Positions 47,150-58,287 are shown, counted from the stretch's first letter. The stretch: 64,000 nucleotides of DNA from Stramonita haemastoma (GCA_030674155.1 CM060326.1:37726131-37790130); one strand, 5' to 3'. The notes: generated from the letters alone by a model not told the origin. Numbers and translations are program-made.

Positions 47150-47540
47150 GTGCCTTTCGGTTCTTGTCTGTCACTGTGTGTCTGTCTGTTTCTGTCCGTG
47201 TCTCTGAGTGTCTTGTTTCTATCTGTGTCTATGTCTCTCTATTTTCGTCTCTGTTTGTTTCTGTTTGTCTCTCCGGCTTTTTCTGTCTGTTTCTGCCTGT
47301 ATGTCTATTGCTGTCTGTACCTCCGTCTTTGTCTGTCTCTGTCTGTCTCTGTGTCTGTCTGTGCTTCTGTCTGTGTGTATGTTTCTGTGGTTATTTGTAT
47401 ATATATATATCTGTGTCTGGGGGTTTTCTGTCTCTGGTGCTGTCAGTCTGTGTTAGTCTGTTTCTGTCTGTGTCAGCCTGATTTTTCTGTTTTTCTACGT
47501 GTCTGTCTGTGTGCCTGTTTCAGTCTGTGTCTGTCCGTTT
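47150..47540. repeat. Degenerate TCTGT DNA
   Basis: TGTCTGT- and CTGTGTC-like words throughout. The valine/leucine/cysteine-rich frames are repeat translation. Confidence 0.7.
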
Positions 47541-47663
47541 CCCCAAAGCATTATTTGTTTTTCGACATTATCATACTCCCACATTAAACGCTTCATGATA
47601 ACAACAGAAACAAGAACAGGTATCATCAGAAAACAAAAGTAGATTCTTGTTCACTCACTTGCA

Positions 47664-47701
<38 letters not shown>

Positions 47702-48180
47702 GAAAAAACAGCGGGTTACAAAACAATAAAAACTGTGTCACCAACATATTGAATATGTTCGTCACAAAACAGATCAGATTTAAAACCACACTTAGGGGGG
47801 GGGGTTAATTTGAAAACATTTTTTTAATAATAATAAACAAATTAATTTTTTTTTAAATAAATAACCACACTTAGGACCCTGAGTTTTTGTAGGTGTACAG
47901 AGCTGAGCGGTATCTGAGAGCACAGAAATGAGACAAATATCAAATGACTGCCTCCCTCCCTCCCTCCCTCCCTCACTCTCCTCCCTCAAAAAGACAAAAG
48001 ACAAACAAACAAGCAGATCGAAAGCAAGAAAAACGGAAAGGCAGTAAGTTAAGGAAGCATGCAGGCAAGCAAGAAAGAAAGAAAGACGGACAAACAGACA
48101 GACAGACAGACAGACAGAAAGACAGACATACAGACAGAAAGAAAGACGGACAGACAGACAGACAGACAGAAAGGAAAAGC
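47664..48180. repeat. (CAG)n, (CCCT)n and (GACA)n
   Basis: CAG at 47664-47700 (about 12 units), CCTC at 47951-47975, AGACAGAC/AAAGACGG at 48075-48170. Confidence 0.88.
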
Positions 48181-48214
48181 AAGACACGCACACGCTGTGA
48201 CGTAGAGGCATTCC

Positions 48215-48345
48215 ATTCTTCTTCTTAGTCGAAGGCTCAGACAGCAAGTATTATTGTCTGTTAATTAAATGAGTGAAAATGCGTCATGCTGACAAGTCAG
48301 GCCCAGCCCATCCGACTTCGGCACAAGAGAGAAATTAAGTTGACA
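48215..48345. repeat. Dispersed repeat shared with 39960-40215
   Basis: Same word order as the partner, with insertions of A/T bases. No coding potential. Confidence 0.68.
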
Positions 48346-48539
48346 GAGGGCTTCTAATTTTCATAAAACGTTCATCCATTGCACACTGATGCCTTATTTA
48401 TCAATTTGGAAAAAGACAAGTGGTGAATATTCTTACATAATCAATATCATCGGGAAAAGGTGAATTACGTAGGGAAGCAATTCAGTCCCCCCACCCCCAC
48501 CCTCCAAAAAGAGACTCTTTTGAAGACATACCGATACGA

Positions 48540-48661
48540 AACATACGCATACACACGTATGCGTGCAAGCACATGCACGCACATATAGGCCTACGCACAT
48601 GTATGCACAAGCGCATATGCACACAAGCACATGTGCGCGCAAGTACACACACAGACACACA

Positions 48662-48731
<70 letters not shown>
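48540..48731. repeat. CA/CG-rich DNA then (CA)n
   Basis: CACATGCACGCACAT-like sequence to 48650, then about 35 CA units. Confidence 0.93.
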
Positions 48732-48732
<1 letters not shown>

Positions 48733-48936
48733 CTTGCGCACTTGTTAGAACCTGTTTCACTGTTCGAAAGAGCATGCTATTGTGTGCCGGTGAGACCAGT
48801 TGACAAAATTTATTTACAAAACTGCGTATGCACGGGACTGGATGTAAAAAGAATAATAATAATAATAATAAATATTTTTAAAAAGCACATGAGTACTTTT
48901 TCTATTATCCTTGAAATTAAAGAAAAAGAAAACAAA

Positions 48937-48938
<2 letters not shown>
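48732..48938 (+). repeat. SINE-A 3' half, between two (CA)n blocks
   Basis: It starts at ATCTTGCGCACTTGTTAGAA straight after (CA)n, ends in AAATTAAAGAAAAAGAAAAC, and (CA)n resumes. A small (AAT)n insertion is at 48852-48870. Confidence 0.85.

Positions 48939-48982
<44 letters not shown>
48939..48982. repeat. (CA)n, right of truncated SINE-A
   Basis: About 20 CA units with one CCA break. Confidence 0.94.
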
Positions 48983-48985
<3 letters not shown>

Positions 48986-49284
48986 TTCTTTTTCTTCTTC
49001 TACACGCTGTGTTGAAAATGCTGGGCCGCTCGCCACAAACGCCCCGTGTATGACAATGACATTGAACTCATGTGACACATGACAAAACGTGTACCCTGAA
49101 GCCATCCCTTTGTTACATGTTGTTACACATCCAATCAGACTTATCACTAATCAAACTCGGACACAAAACATCAAACCAAACAAGCATATTTTTAAACTAT
49201 ACAATCGATCGACAAAAACACGTTTATTTTCTATTTCGATTAAAAGAACCTAAGAGCAACAACACTACTAAACCGCAAGGGGAA

Positions 49285-49400
49285 ATGACGCAATCGTTCA
49301 CCAGCCAATCAACAGATAGTAAGCAGAAATAGCCACCAATGCAAAACTATTTGGATGTCTCACGTGACCGGGTCTTTCTTCCCCCAAACTTTCAAGTCCT
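49285..49400 (+). promoter_or_regulatory. Candidate promoter of the small two-exon gene
   Basis: TGACGCAAT at 49286-49294, inverted or direct CCAAT boxes at 49305-49309 and 49336-49340, and an E-box TCACGTGACC at 49360-49369. No TATA box is near, in line with a housekeeping-type promoter. The start site is estimated at about 49380-49410. Confidence 0.45.
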
Positions 49401-49513
49401 GAAATCGCCATTTCCTCTGGACACACACCACCGTTCACAAGACAGCCAGCAAACGCAAAGTTCCTCCAAGTTTACAGGACTGTTGCTATCTTGGTGCATC
49501 TTGTTCGAATCTG
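49400..49513 (+). other. Candidate 5' exon of the small gene (non-coding in the preferred reading)
   Basis: It ends at CTG|GTGAGT (49513/49514), a perfect donor. There is no ATG between 49343 and 49513, so a transcript starting after the E-box would first meet the ATG at 52290 in exon 2. The left boundary is a guess. Confidence 0.45.
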
Positions 49514-50663
49514 GTGAGTACTTACTTCATTTTCTAATTTTTTGTTTTAATGAAAAGTCTACTAAAAAATAGAAAAGGTAGTTTTAGAATTATGTGTACC
49601 TAGGCCTAGTGTTTATGATACGTTCAATCGATGTTGTTTGGCCAAGGCTGGTGATGTTGTGTTGAAGGGAAGTTAATTCCTTTCAAGTTCTGTTGCTGTT
49701 CCAACCTTCACTTCAAAAGGTACTTAGCTAAATTTGCATGGTAATTCTATAATTTTTTATCAAAACAATATTAAATCCGAAATAAAGACAACTTAAAAGT
49801 TTGGTAGACACCTGCTTTTGCTTTTTAAAAAAATTTAATTTAAAAAAAAGACAGTTTTACCCCTGGTCAAGGAGTACCTAATCCTCAGTTTAGCCGAAGT
49901 TTACAGTATTTGCTGAATTCTAACTGTATCATGATTAATAAATCATGATGATCACTGCCTATTCTCCTCAATTGAAATCCTCAAAAAGATCAAATGGCCA
50001 GATTTTTTTTTGATTTTTTTTTTTGGGGGGGGTTGTTTTGTTTTGTTTTTGGTCAATATCAGCATGTAATGTGAAAGCGATTTTTTTAATCTAGGCCATG
50101 AATATGGGACTTAATGTTAAGATACATGGTAAAAAAAAAAATTTTCAACAACTATCTTTATCAAAAGTTGAAGCAAAAAAAATTCATTCCGCTGCTTTTG
50201 GAATACAAAGGGCTGTTTGTTCAGGGGTAGGCTTACTAGGGTAGAGTTTTATTGCTTGTTTGTTTTTTTAATATTTTTCTTTACTTTTTCTCACTGACAC
50301 TAGCCCTATACACATCTTTTTTCTATCATTTTTTTTTCTTTTCTTTGTGCATTATTTTTACTTTTATTTACTGGCGTGTGGTTATGGGCTACTGGATATC
50401 TCTGGTTTCTAGAATGTGGGGTTTTTTTATGACATTAATGATCTGAATTAAAGCTACATCTCCTGCTTTTTTTTTTAACTTTTTTTTTTTTATTGTTTCG
50501 GTGGTGCTTTCACCAGAAAATCTGGCAAACATGACTCTGTTAGCCTACCTCCAGTTCATTTTTTTCGGAAAGGTTCATGTGTTCAAGGTTGATTTTCTTT
50601 AAGTAAAAGTTAAGAAAGTGTTGTCACTAGAATTTTAGTTCTTCTATTTTCTAATGTCATTTT

Positions 50664-50782
50664 TTTTCATTCTATTTTCTAATTGCGTGCTTACACTAGC
50701 AGTTTCTCAAGAAATGCAGAACAATATTGACTGTAAATTTAATTGCCATGCTATAAGGACCACCAGTGTGTGTGCCTGTGTA

Positions 50783-50790
<8 letters not shown>
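50664..50790 (+). repeat. 127-base block, nearly identical to 54714-54840
   Basis: The two blocks differ at two positions within AATTGCCATG-CTATAAGG versus GTTTTAAGG, and both run into (TG)n. Confidence 0.9.
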
Positions 50791-50849
<59 letters not shown>

Positions 50850-51177
50850 CCCGTGCCTGCGCTCGCGCATGCGCACACCTCTGTGTGTTCGTAAGTGCAC
50901 ATGTTATGATGTATGCTCATTTTTTAAGCACTGTTTCATTTGCAGAATGTCAGACCTTTATTTTCGACAGAAGATTTTGATAGATAGTTGTTTGCATTAT
51001 TGACTTTCGCCTATAAGTGCATGACAGGAGTAAGCTTTCAGCTTTTTTATTTGAAAAACCGGTCACATTAGCAACATACCGATGTGACCAGGAAAGATTA
51101 ATTCAGACTCTCTCACTGCTCCCTTCCCCCCCCCCCCCCCCCCTCCTAGTGAATGCGTGTGTGTATGCGCGCGCCGC

Positions 51178-51212
<35 letters not shown>

Positions 51213-51389
51213 CGCGCGTGTGTGAATTTTGCTTCTTTTTTTTTTAATCCAAAGAGACCTAGTCCTTCGTTTTCTTTTCTTAATACATTTTCTTTCTTAA
51301 CGTGTTTTAAGTGTTCTAAACTTACTTCATTTTATTCATGCTTACGAAGGTATATCACATCAGTTAACAGGCCTTTGTCCTTGAGTAAA

Positions 51390-51735
51390 TCTTTAAGCCA
51401 GGAACACCGTAGCCAAGTGGTTAGGACCGTTCGACTTGAATCCCATGTGTCCATGAAGTCATGGGTTCGAATCACGGAGGTGTCTGGCAAATTAAATGTA
51501 GGGATGTTTATGATCTCTGAGGTCAACATCAAGTGCAGACCTGCCAGTGCCTTAGGCTAGATTCCCTCGTTCGGTGGGTTAGAAAACACGAACATACCCA
51601 GTGGGCCTATAATTATATCCCTGAATTCGGGATGCAGCTACCTTCGTGGTGGGCAAAAAACGGTCACATAAGGCTATGCAAAACTTCACCATTGGTGAAT
51701 TTCGAAGCTCTAGCCGAAGAGCGAAAAAAAAATCT
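51390..51735 (+). mobile_element. SINE-B, full length (tRNA-headed)
   Basis: Head GTAGCCAAGTGGTTAGGACC (A-box TAGCCAAGTGG) and B-box GGTTCGAATCA near 51464. The body has GAATTCGGGATGCAGCTACC and ends AACTTCACCATTGGTGAATT, GCTCTAGCCGAAGAGCGAAA and an A-rich tail. This is the reference copy for fragments at 1105, 12085, 18255, 31626, 32095, 37755, 40685, 53270 and 60540. Confidence 0.85.
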
Positions 51736-51774
51736 GAGCAATGTTTTTGTTTGAGACAATCTTCCTCATAAAAC

Positions 51775-52100
51775 GGGGACGGGATAGCCTAGTGGTCAGA
51801 ACATTACGCTCGCAATTTGACGACCCGGGTTCGATTCCCCGTCGAGGGGACTTTTCTCCTGGAGTTAACATTAGTGCTGACTCCACACCCCCTAAAGTCC
51901 TTCGGATGAAACTGTAAACCGAGGCCCCGTGTGCGAACGGACGCAGAACATCTTGCGCACGCGTTAAATCCTGTTCCGCTTTTCGTAAGAGTAGGCCATT
52001 GTGTGCCGGTGGGGACAGATAAGATTGACAAAACTGCATACACACGGAGACTGGATGTTAAAAGAAAAAAAGCACATGAGTGCTTATTCCATTCCGAGGC
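51775..52100 (+). repeat. SINE-A, full head and body, tail displaced
   Basis: A-box TAGCCTAGTGG at 51786-51796 and B-box GGTTCGATTCC at 51829-51839. The body ends ACATGAGTGCTTATTCCATT, but the expected tail (ATCCTGGATATAAATAAATA) appears only at 52180-52218 after about 80 foreign bases. Confidence 0.88.
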
Positions 52101-52289
52101 TACATATGTGATTCTATTACATCGTAGCTGATGACTGGAAATTTGAAATTTTGATCACAACAAAAAGTGCTGATTCTATCTATCCTGGATATAAATAAAT
52201 AAATAAATAAATAAATAAAATTGATGTATGCTCTGAATGAAATCTGACGAAGACATTCTTTTCACTTTCAGAAATCACCCACCTCCACC

Positions 52290-52493
52290 ATGGGCAACCC
52301 ACCACCACCCTCAGAATCTCGCCGCCGGAGCCTGAGGTCATCTCTGACCACGCTCCGAATCTGGACCCGGTACCAGTGGGCCATGTACTCCCCGCTCCTC
52401 AACCCCAGAATCCTGATGGCCTCCCTGGGACCTTCCACCAGACAGCTGAGGCTCAGATTCTGGAGAAAACTGGTGACCACATTCAGGAAATGA
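52290..52493 (+). CDS. Small arginine-rich protein, 67 codons, unrecognised
   Basis: The ATG sits in a perfect Kozak context (TCCACCATGGGC) 18 bases after an acceptor, and the frame ends at TGA 52491-52493. The protein starts MGNPPPPSESRRRSLRSSL, contains TTLRIWTRYQWAMYSPLL and ends LRLRFWRKLVTTFRK. It has about 12 Arg and 3 Trp, no clear signal peptide and no certain membrane helix. Third codon positions are mostly C or G, as in the LARS1 exons. A poly(A) signal lies 184 bases after the stop. The function is unknown; a mitochondrial or membrane-associated micro-protein would be a guess. The other forward frame is also open through the exon. Confidence 0.5.
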   Translation: MGNPPPPSESRRRSLRSSLTTLRIWTRYQWAMYSPLLNPRILMASLGPSTRQLRLRFWRKLVTTFRK

Positions 52494-52676
52494 GGGCACC
52501 ATGCGTCGAGCGGGATGCAAAATTCACTGGGGTTTTTTTTTGGTTTGGGGGTTGGGTTTGTTTTGGGGATTTTTTTCTTTCTTTTTTTTTTACAGTTCTT
52601 CATACTCATTGCGGGGTAGGATTGGGTGTTGTTTGTTTTTGTTTTCATTGTTCATTTGTGATTCGACATGTTGTGA

Positions 52677-52682
52677 AATAAA
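52677..52682 (+). terminator. Poly(A) signal of the small gene
   Basis: AATAAA followed within 30-50 bases by a GT-rich element (GTGTTGGAGTGTTTGG), the normal layout of an animal 3' end. Confidence 0.55.
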
Positions 52683-52699
52683 TTTGTCCTTTGTAACTT

Positions 52700-52741
52700 A
52701 TGACCCGTGTTGGAGTGTTTGGTTTGGTTTGGGGTGTGTGT

Positions 52742-52772
<31 letters not shown>

Positions 52773-53265
52773 TGTGTGTGTGTGTGTTTTACAGGACTGT
52801 TTTGAGTTTTTATTGAAAAGTGACAAATTTTGAAACAGCTGTATTCTTCACAATTCAAATACTTTATTATCTCATAATAGAGAAACTCATGTGGGCTACA
52901 AGCCAGCCCACGCTGTGTGGCTGGTCAGTCCGACACGGGAATGACAGGCCCTATGGCAGAGGGCACAGATGAAAGTCTGACTCTGGTCTGTCTGCCAGGT
53001 TTGCAGCCTTTCTTCTCATTCTCTTTGCCTCGTGCCGCTGAGCAAGTGTCTCTTCGAACTTGGGAGAGACCTTTCTGCACAGTCCGTCTTTCGAGGGCTG
53101 TTGCTTCCATGGGTTCTGGTCGATGTTCAGGGCTGTAACTCCCTCTTGCCCACGTCTTTAAATTGCAGCTGTGATCTGCCTATGGGACGTTTTCCCTGCA
53201 CAAGTTCTCCATAGACAGTTCTTTAAGGATTCTGTCTGTGCCCTAATTCCCATCTTATACATACA
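52700..53265. other. (TG)n, then unannotated G/C-balanced DNA
   Basis: (GT)n at 52736-52787. 52900-53215 has a more balanced composition with several short open frames, none with splice or family support. Confidence 0.4.
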
Positions 53266-53269
53266 CATG

Positions 53270-53432
53270 CAGAAGATTAGATATGCACGTTACATATCCC
53301 GTAATTAAATTTCATCTCGGCGTTCGGTGGTTTACAGAAACACGAACATGCCCAGCATAAATCCCCGAAGTCGGAATGCGGCTACATTTATGGTGGACCT
53401 AAACGGTCGCATATGCAACATCTCACCACTGG
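53270..53432 (+). repeat. SINE-B 3' half
   Basis: CGGCGTTCGGTGGTTTACAG, CCCCGAAGTCGGAATGCGGC and GGTCGCATATGCAACATCTC in the same order as 51565-51690. Confidence 0.78.
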
Positions 53433-53454
53433 GGGTATGTTACAGTTAAAGGGA

Positions 53455-53735
53455 AGGTGTAAAGGTAAAGGTGTCCCATAACCTACGTGGTCGTAGGGAT
53501 AGATGCGTCAGATAGCCTAACTCGCTTCTCCAGGGCCCAACACTCCTGGGGTCGGCGCCCATCTCTCCCTCGCTGCTTTACCCTCCCTAACCCTTAAGAG
53601 GGTAGGTACCCATTTACAGCTGGGTAAACTGGGGGACTGTACTGAAGCCAAGGCGCGCAAACGGTCACCCATCCAACTGGTAACCACGCTCGATGCATGC
53701 TCTGACTGCTGAACTATCCCGTCCCCGTTAAAGGG
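53455..53735 (-). mobile_element. SINE-D, second copy, head internally deleted
   Basis: On the minus strand: ACGGGATAGTTCAGCAGTCA, then GAGCGTGGTTACCAGTTGGA and TGGGTGACCGTTTGCG. The A-box of the 5S-like part is lost by a deletion of about 30 bases relative to 30145-30447. The left end is ACACCTTTACCTTTACAC in reverse. Confidence 0.82.
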
Positions 53736-53887
53736 AAGCAACTGCAAAACGAGTTTTATCGGCCAGAACCGTGATGATTTCTCTTACACCGCAAAGTTGT
53801 AAGCGTACATAGTCGTCAAGACTTGCTTTGAAACAGTGCGCGCGCGTGCATGCACGCACGCACACAAACAACACAACACAACACAAG

Positions 53888-54219
53888 GATGGTGCGGGAT
53901 AGCCTAGTGGTCAGAACATTAGCTCGCAATTTGACAACCCGGGTTCGATTCCCGCTAGAAAGGATTTTTCCTCTGGAGTTAACATCTGTGCTGTCTCCAC
54001 TCTCCCCAAATGTCCTTGGATGAGACTATAAACAGAGGCCCGTGTGCGAACGCACGCAGAACATCTTGCGCACACGTTAAATCCTGTTCCGCTTCTCGCA
54101 AGAGTAAGCAATCGATATACAAAACTGCATACACACAGGGACTGCATGTAAAAAATAAATAATAAAAAGCATATGAGTGGTTATTCCATTCTCCTCGATA
54201 TAAGTGAATAAAAAAAAAA

Positions 54220-54220
<1 letters not shown>
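53888..54220 (+). repeat. SINE-A, full length
   Basis: A-box TAGCCTAGTGG at 53900-53910, B-box GGTTCGATTCC at 53942-53952. The body lacks about 30 bases around GTGTGCCGGTGGGAACAG. The tail runs into (CA)n. Confidence 0.88.

Positions 54221-54221
<1 letters not shown>

Positions 54222-54290
<69 letters not shown>
54222..54290. repeat. (CA)n between two SINE-A copies
   Basis: About 34 CA units growing directly from the A-rich tail of the left SINE. Confidence 0.95.
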
Positions 54291-54294
<4 letters not shown>

Positions 54295-54299
54295 CAATA

Positions 54300-54500
54300 A
54301 CAAGGCCCCCGCAAATGCACGCAGAACATCTTGCACACATGTCAAATCCTGTTCCGCTTTTCGTAAGAGTAGGCCATTGTGTGCCGGTGAGAACAGATGA
54401 CAACATTTACAAAACTGCATACACACGGGGACTGGATTAAAAAGCACACAAGTGCTTATTCCATTATCCTCGATATAAAAGAATAAATAAATAAATAAAC
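54300..54500 (+). repeat. SINE-A 3' part, 5' truncated
   Basis: It begins AAGGCCCCCGCAAATGCACG and is complete to the tail AAAGAATAAATAAATAAATA. Confidence 0.88.
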
Positions 54501-54549
54501 AACCACGTTAAGTACAATACCGTAATGATATTGTAATTAATGTGTTTTT

Positions 54550-54619
54550 TCATAATGTTGTTTAGATAGATGGCTTGATTAAAACAAGCTTACTCTATGT
54601 ACAATCTGGAAATCAAAAC

Positions 54620-54712
<93 letters not shown>
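54550..54712 (+). repeat. LINE-like 3' tail, then (CT)n
   Basis: GATAGATGGCTTGAT, TGTACAATCTGGAAATCAAA and ACTTTGACAT also occur near 63066-63145 with an AATAAA. (CT)n covers 54631-54711. Confidence 0.6.
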
Positions 54713-54713
<1 letters not shown>

Positions 54714-54833
54714 TTTTTCATTCTATTTTCTAATTGCGTGCTTACACTAGCAGTTTCTCAAGAAATGCAGAACAATATTGACTGTAAATTTAATTGCCAT
54801 GTTTTAAGGACCACCAGTGTGTGTGCCTGTGTA

Positions 54834-54840
<7 letters not shown>
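54714..54840 (+). repeat. 127-base block, copy of 50664-50790
   Basis: Two mismatches only. Followed by (TG)n and then the LINE fragment. Confidence 0.9.
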
Positions 54841-54880
<40 letters not shown>

Positions 54881-54904
54881 TGTGTGTGTGTGGTGTGTGT
54901 GTGT

Positions 54905-56060
54905 GTACATCTCAGAGGTGTAGATGCTCTTGCCATGAAAGGAAGGCATGCATGTGTTGAATGCATAAAACATATATCAAAACTAAATGACATTTCAAAG
55001 GATTGTTTTTTTCGAATTTTTGATGCGCAGGTACTGCCAATTCTCTTGTATGGGTCTGAGATGTGGGGTCTTCATAGACTGAGCAATATTGAAAAGATAC
55101 ATACCATGGCATGTAAACGTTTTCTAAACGTTCCACTTAGGGTACCAAATAAATTTGTTTATGGAGAAATAGGACGTTATCCATTATATGTAAACAGTGC
55201 AGTCAGGTGCATTCGATACTGGTTTAAGCTTTTAAAAATGGACATAGATAGACTTCCCAAGCAAGCTTATCTAATGCTTGTTAACTTGGACGAATATGGC
55301 AAAACATGCTGGGTAACTTTACTTAAACATACCTTGTTTACTCTTGGTTTTGGGTATGCCTGGTTGGAGCAAGGAGTTGGTTGTGAACATACTTTTATAT
55401 CGTTGTTTAAGCAAAGAATGATAGATGTATATTTACAAGAGTGGAATGGGTCTATAGTGGCTAAAGACATATATCAGACATATAGACTGTTTAAAGCTGA
55501 CTTTGGATGTGAACTTTATTTCGAATACATGGATATAAAATGTTTTAGGGATTGTTTAGTTAAGCTTCGTCTCGGCTTGCTACCAATTAATGGATCATCT
55601 TTCAGGAGAACTTTTAAGAAGGATACTGACTACATGTGTAACTTGTGTAAGGTAGTGGAAGATGAAGAACATTTTATAAGAAATTGTATTCTGTATGAAA
55701 ATCTAAGGTATAAGTACTTGGTCCCAATCGATCAACCATACGTAAATGTGTTGAAATATGGCTCTGTATTTACCATTCGTAGGCTAAGTTTATATCTTTT
55801 CAATGCCTTAAAAATAAGGCAGGATTTTGTTGAAAACTTGGAGACTTGACAAACAAATAACATCATTTAAAAGAGGTCAGTTTAATCTAAAAGGACACAT
55901 GTTCACACTTGATATGTTTAGCAGTTGCCATATATGTCATGAGGTTTCATTTTATTTTTGCATTATTTGCTTTGCTTTGCTATGCTTTGTTTACCCCATT
56001 CTTGGGGCTGGTGGCCTGAAGAATAAATCTTGTTCATGTTCATGTTCATGTTCTCTCTCT
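54905..56060 (+). mobile_element. Non-LTR retrotransposon 3' part (C-terminal RT region), 5' truncated
   Basis: A frame of about 315 codons, continuous with the upstream (TG)n, ends TGA at 55847-55849. It starts near LAMKGRHACVECIKHISKLN, then FDAQVLPILLYGSEMWGLHR (the conserved end of the RT thumb region), and ends with a zinc-knuckle-like CNLCKVVEDEEHFIRNC (C-x2-C-x7-H-x4-C). The catalytic palm with (Y/F)ADD and the endonuclease are absent. AATAAA lies at 56022-56027, followed by a (TTCATG)n tail and a microsatellite. The clade (CR1, L2 or a relative) cannot be fixed from this part. Confidence 0.85.
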
Positions 56061-56083
56061 CTCACACACACACCAACACACAC

Positions 56084-56157
<74 letters not shown>
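56061..56157. repeat. (CA)n
   Basis: Begins in the LINE tail as CTCTCACACACAC and runs about 40 units. Confidence 0.95.
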
Positions 56158-56159
<2 letters not shown>

Positions 56160-56618
56160 TATAAAACATCGAGATATTATAAGCTGAACAATAAGAATTG
56201 CAAGTATCAAATTTCAATCAAAAGAAATCTTGCCAGTGTGAAAACGGCCAATATAGATCTTTCAAACCAGCAGTAACAGATGTAGTGCAGACAGAACGAT
56301 ATAAACGTCGCTTTCGCATTGTGACTTTTCGCTTTATTTCTCCCTTAACTTTGTGAGGGTGGTGCACTGCACTGAATCTTTCAGGCAGTGTGTTGTGCAC
56401 AAATTGCATCTAGGCCTAGCGGAGCCCATGCCCCTCTGTGGTGCATGCTGGGTAAGCTGGGTTGTTTGGGGGCGGTGAGGGTATTGTCTGTTGGTTTGGA
56501 GCTGGGGGGTTGTGATTTTTTTAGGGGGGGGGGTGAGGGGGTAAGTGTTTGTTTTTGTTTAATCTATTTTTGGTTTGGCTTGGGTTTTTTTATTTGTTGT
56601 TGTTGTTGTTGTTGTTGT

Positions 56619-56693
<75 letters not shown>

Positions 56694-57366
56694 AGGTTGT
56701 GGCGTGTGTGCAAGATTTATTTCAAACATTGACACATGAGACCGAGCTCTATATTCTCAACTGAAGAACTTTCCGGACAAATAAGTCAAAACCAATGTTC
56801 AACTCCAGGGTGGGGGTGAGGGATATAATTCACCAGTTTCAATATTCTAACCACTAAGCTATTCGGCTCCATGTGAACATCAAGACTGCTTCACACTGAA
56901 CAGAGTCGAATAAACAACCAGTAAGTCAGCACACCAGCAAGTCTTATAAGCACATAATCTCAATAATAATTATTCAAGGTGTTTGCACATAAGCAGCCGC
57001 TTTGGTATGTCACAGCTGAGGCGTGGGATCATTGATTTGCCGGTTAACTCCTGCGCTGTGATGCTAATGTGTTGAGTGGCTGTATAATTAATAATCAGCA
57101 GTAAGCTAATAAAAGCACGTACACAGCCGTACACAGCCGGGTAACCTGACACAGTGGTGCATTTCAAAGTCAGCCCCTAGGTAGGTTTGTCACCGGAATT
57201 ACGTCAGTTTGTTGTGTCTGCCAATAGAAAATGGCTTCCTTTGTCATGAACTTTTTGCCTTAATGCATGACTGTGCACAGCTTTTATAGGCCTATATATA
57301 AAAAAAGGGGGTGGGGGTGGGGGGACGTTGAATGAGGAGATTTGTGGAGTGAATTAGAGTGAAATG
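56158..57366. other. Mixed DNA with (TTG)n and (TG)n
   Basis: (TTG)n at 56597-56622, (TG)n at 56623-56690. A reverse tRNA-like fragment with TTCTAACCACTAAGCTATTC sits at 56840-56872. The rest is unannotated. Confidence 0.6.
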
Positions 57367-58010
57367 CAATGTAGTGTAGGCGGTATTTATATAGTGTAGT
57401 GTAGGCCTAGTCCCTTTTGCACTGCATTAGTGTAGTGTAGTGTAGTATAGTGTAGTCCCTTTTGCATTGCATTTATGTGGTGTAGTGTAGTATAGTGTAG
57501 TCCCTTTTGCATCGCATTAGTGTAGTGTAGTATAGTGTAGTCCCTTTTGCATTGCATTAGTGTATGTAGTGTAGTATAGTGTAGTCCCTTTTGCATTGCA
57601 TTAGTGTAGATTAGTGTAGTATAGTGTAGTCCCTTTTGCATTGCATTAGTGTAGTGTAGTGTAGTGTAGTGTAGTGTAGTGTAGCGTAGTCCCTTTTGCA
57701 TTGCATTAGTGTAGTGTAGTGTAGTGTAGTGTAGTGTAGTGTAGTGTAGTGTAGTGTAGTGTAGTGTAGTGTAGTGTAGTGTAGTGTAGTGTAGTGTAGT
57801 ACCTTTTGCATTACATTGTAGCGTAATGTAGAGAGTGTGGGGTAAAGAGAGTTCCCCTTTGCATTGCATGGTAGTGTTTACATACCTCATAGTGTAGTGT
57901 AATGTGCAATGTATACATACCTTTTAGTGTAGTGATTTATAGTGTTTTTAGTGTAGTGTAATACAGTGTAGTGTAGTGTAGTGTAGTGTAATACAGTGTA
58001 GTTAATGTTG
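57367..58010. repeat. GTAGT pentamer satellite with a higher-order unit
   Basis: GTAGT units (GTGTA phase) are arranged in blocks of 50-90 bases, each separated by AGTCCCTTTTGCATTGCATT. Eight or nine spacers occur between 57409 and 57866. The longest pure run is 57708-57800. Confidence 0.92.
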
Positions 58011-58287
58011 TCTGCTTCAGCCTAGTGTAGCCATAGAGGGTAGTGCAGTGTATGATAGTATATCAAAGTTTGACATCGTATACAACACAGCAGTACTAAA
58101 AATCATTGGTTAAATATTCCTATGAACATGTCTCCATTGCTTACCTGTCATGTTGTGAGGCTCATTATTACAATGTTGCCCTTTTTTGTCGGTTTTTTTT
58201 TTTTAGTTAATTCTTCCAATTCTATATATTTAAAAAAAAATAGAAAGAAATGTGAGGGACTTGGACATGCATGTTCACACATACATG

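Larger units (their letters stand above)
49514..52271. other. Candidate intron of the small gene
   Basis: It holds A/T-rich DNA, a 127-base block duplicated at 54714 (50664-50790), (TG)n at 50787-50850 and 51179-51222, poly-C at 51127-51143, a full SINE-B and a SINE-A copy. Acceptor TTCACTTTCAG at 52261-52271. Confidence 0.5.

Noticed and set aside
46838..47587. 249-codon frame
   Set aside because: It crosses a SINE fragment, (TG)n and TCTG-rich DNA; no conserved domain.
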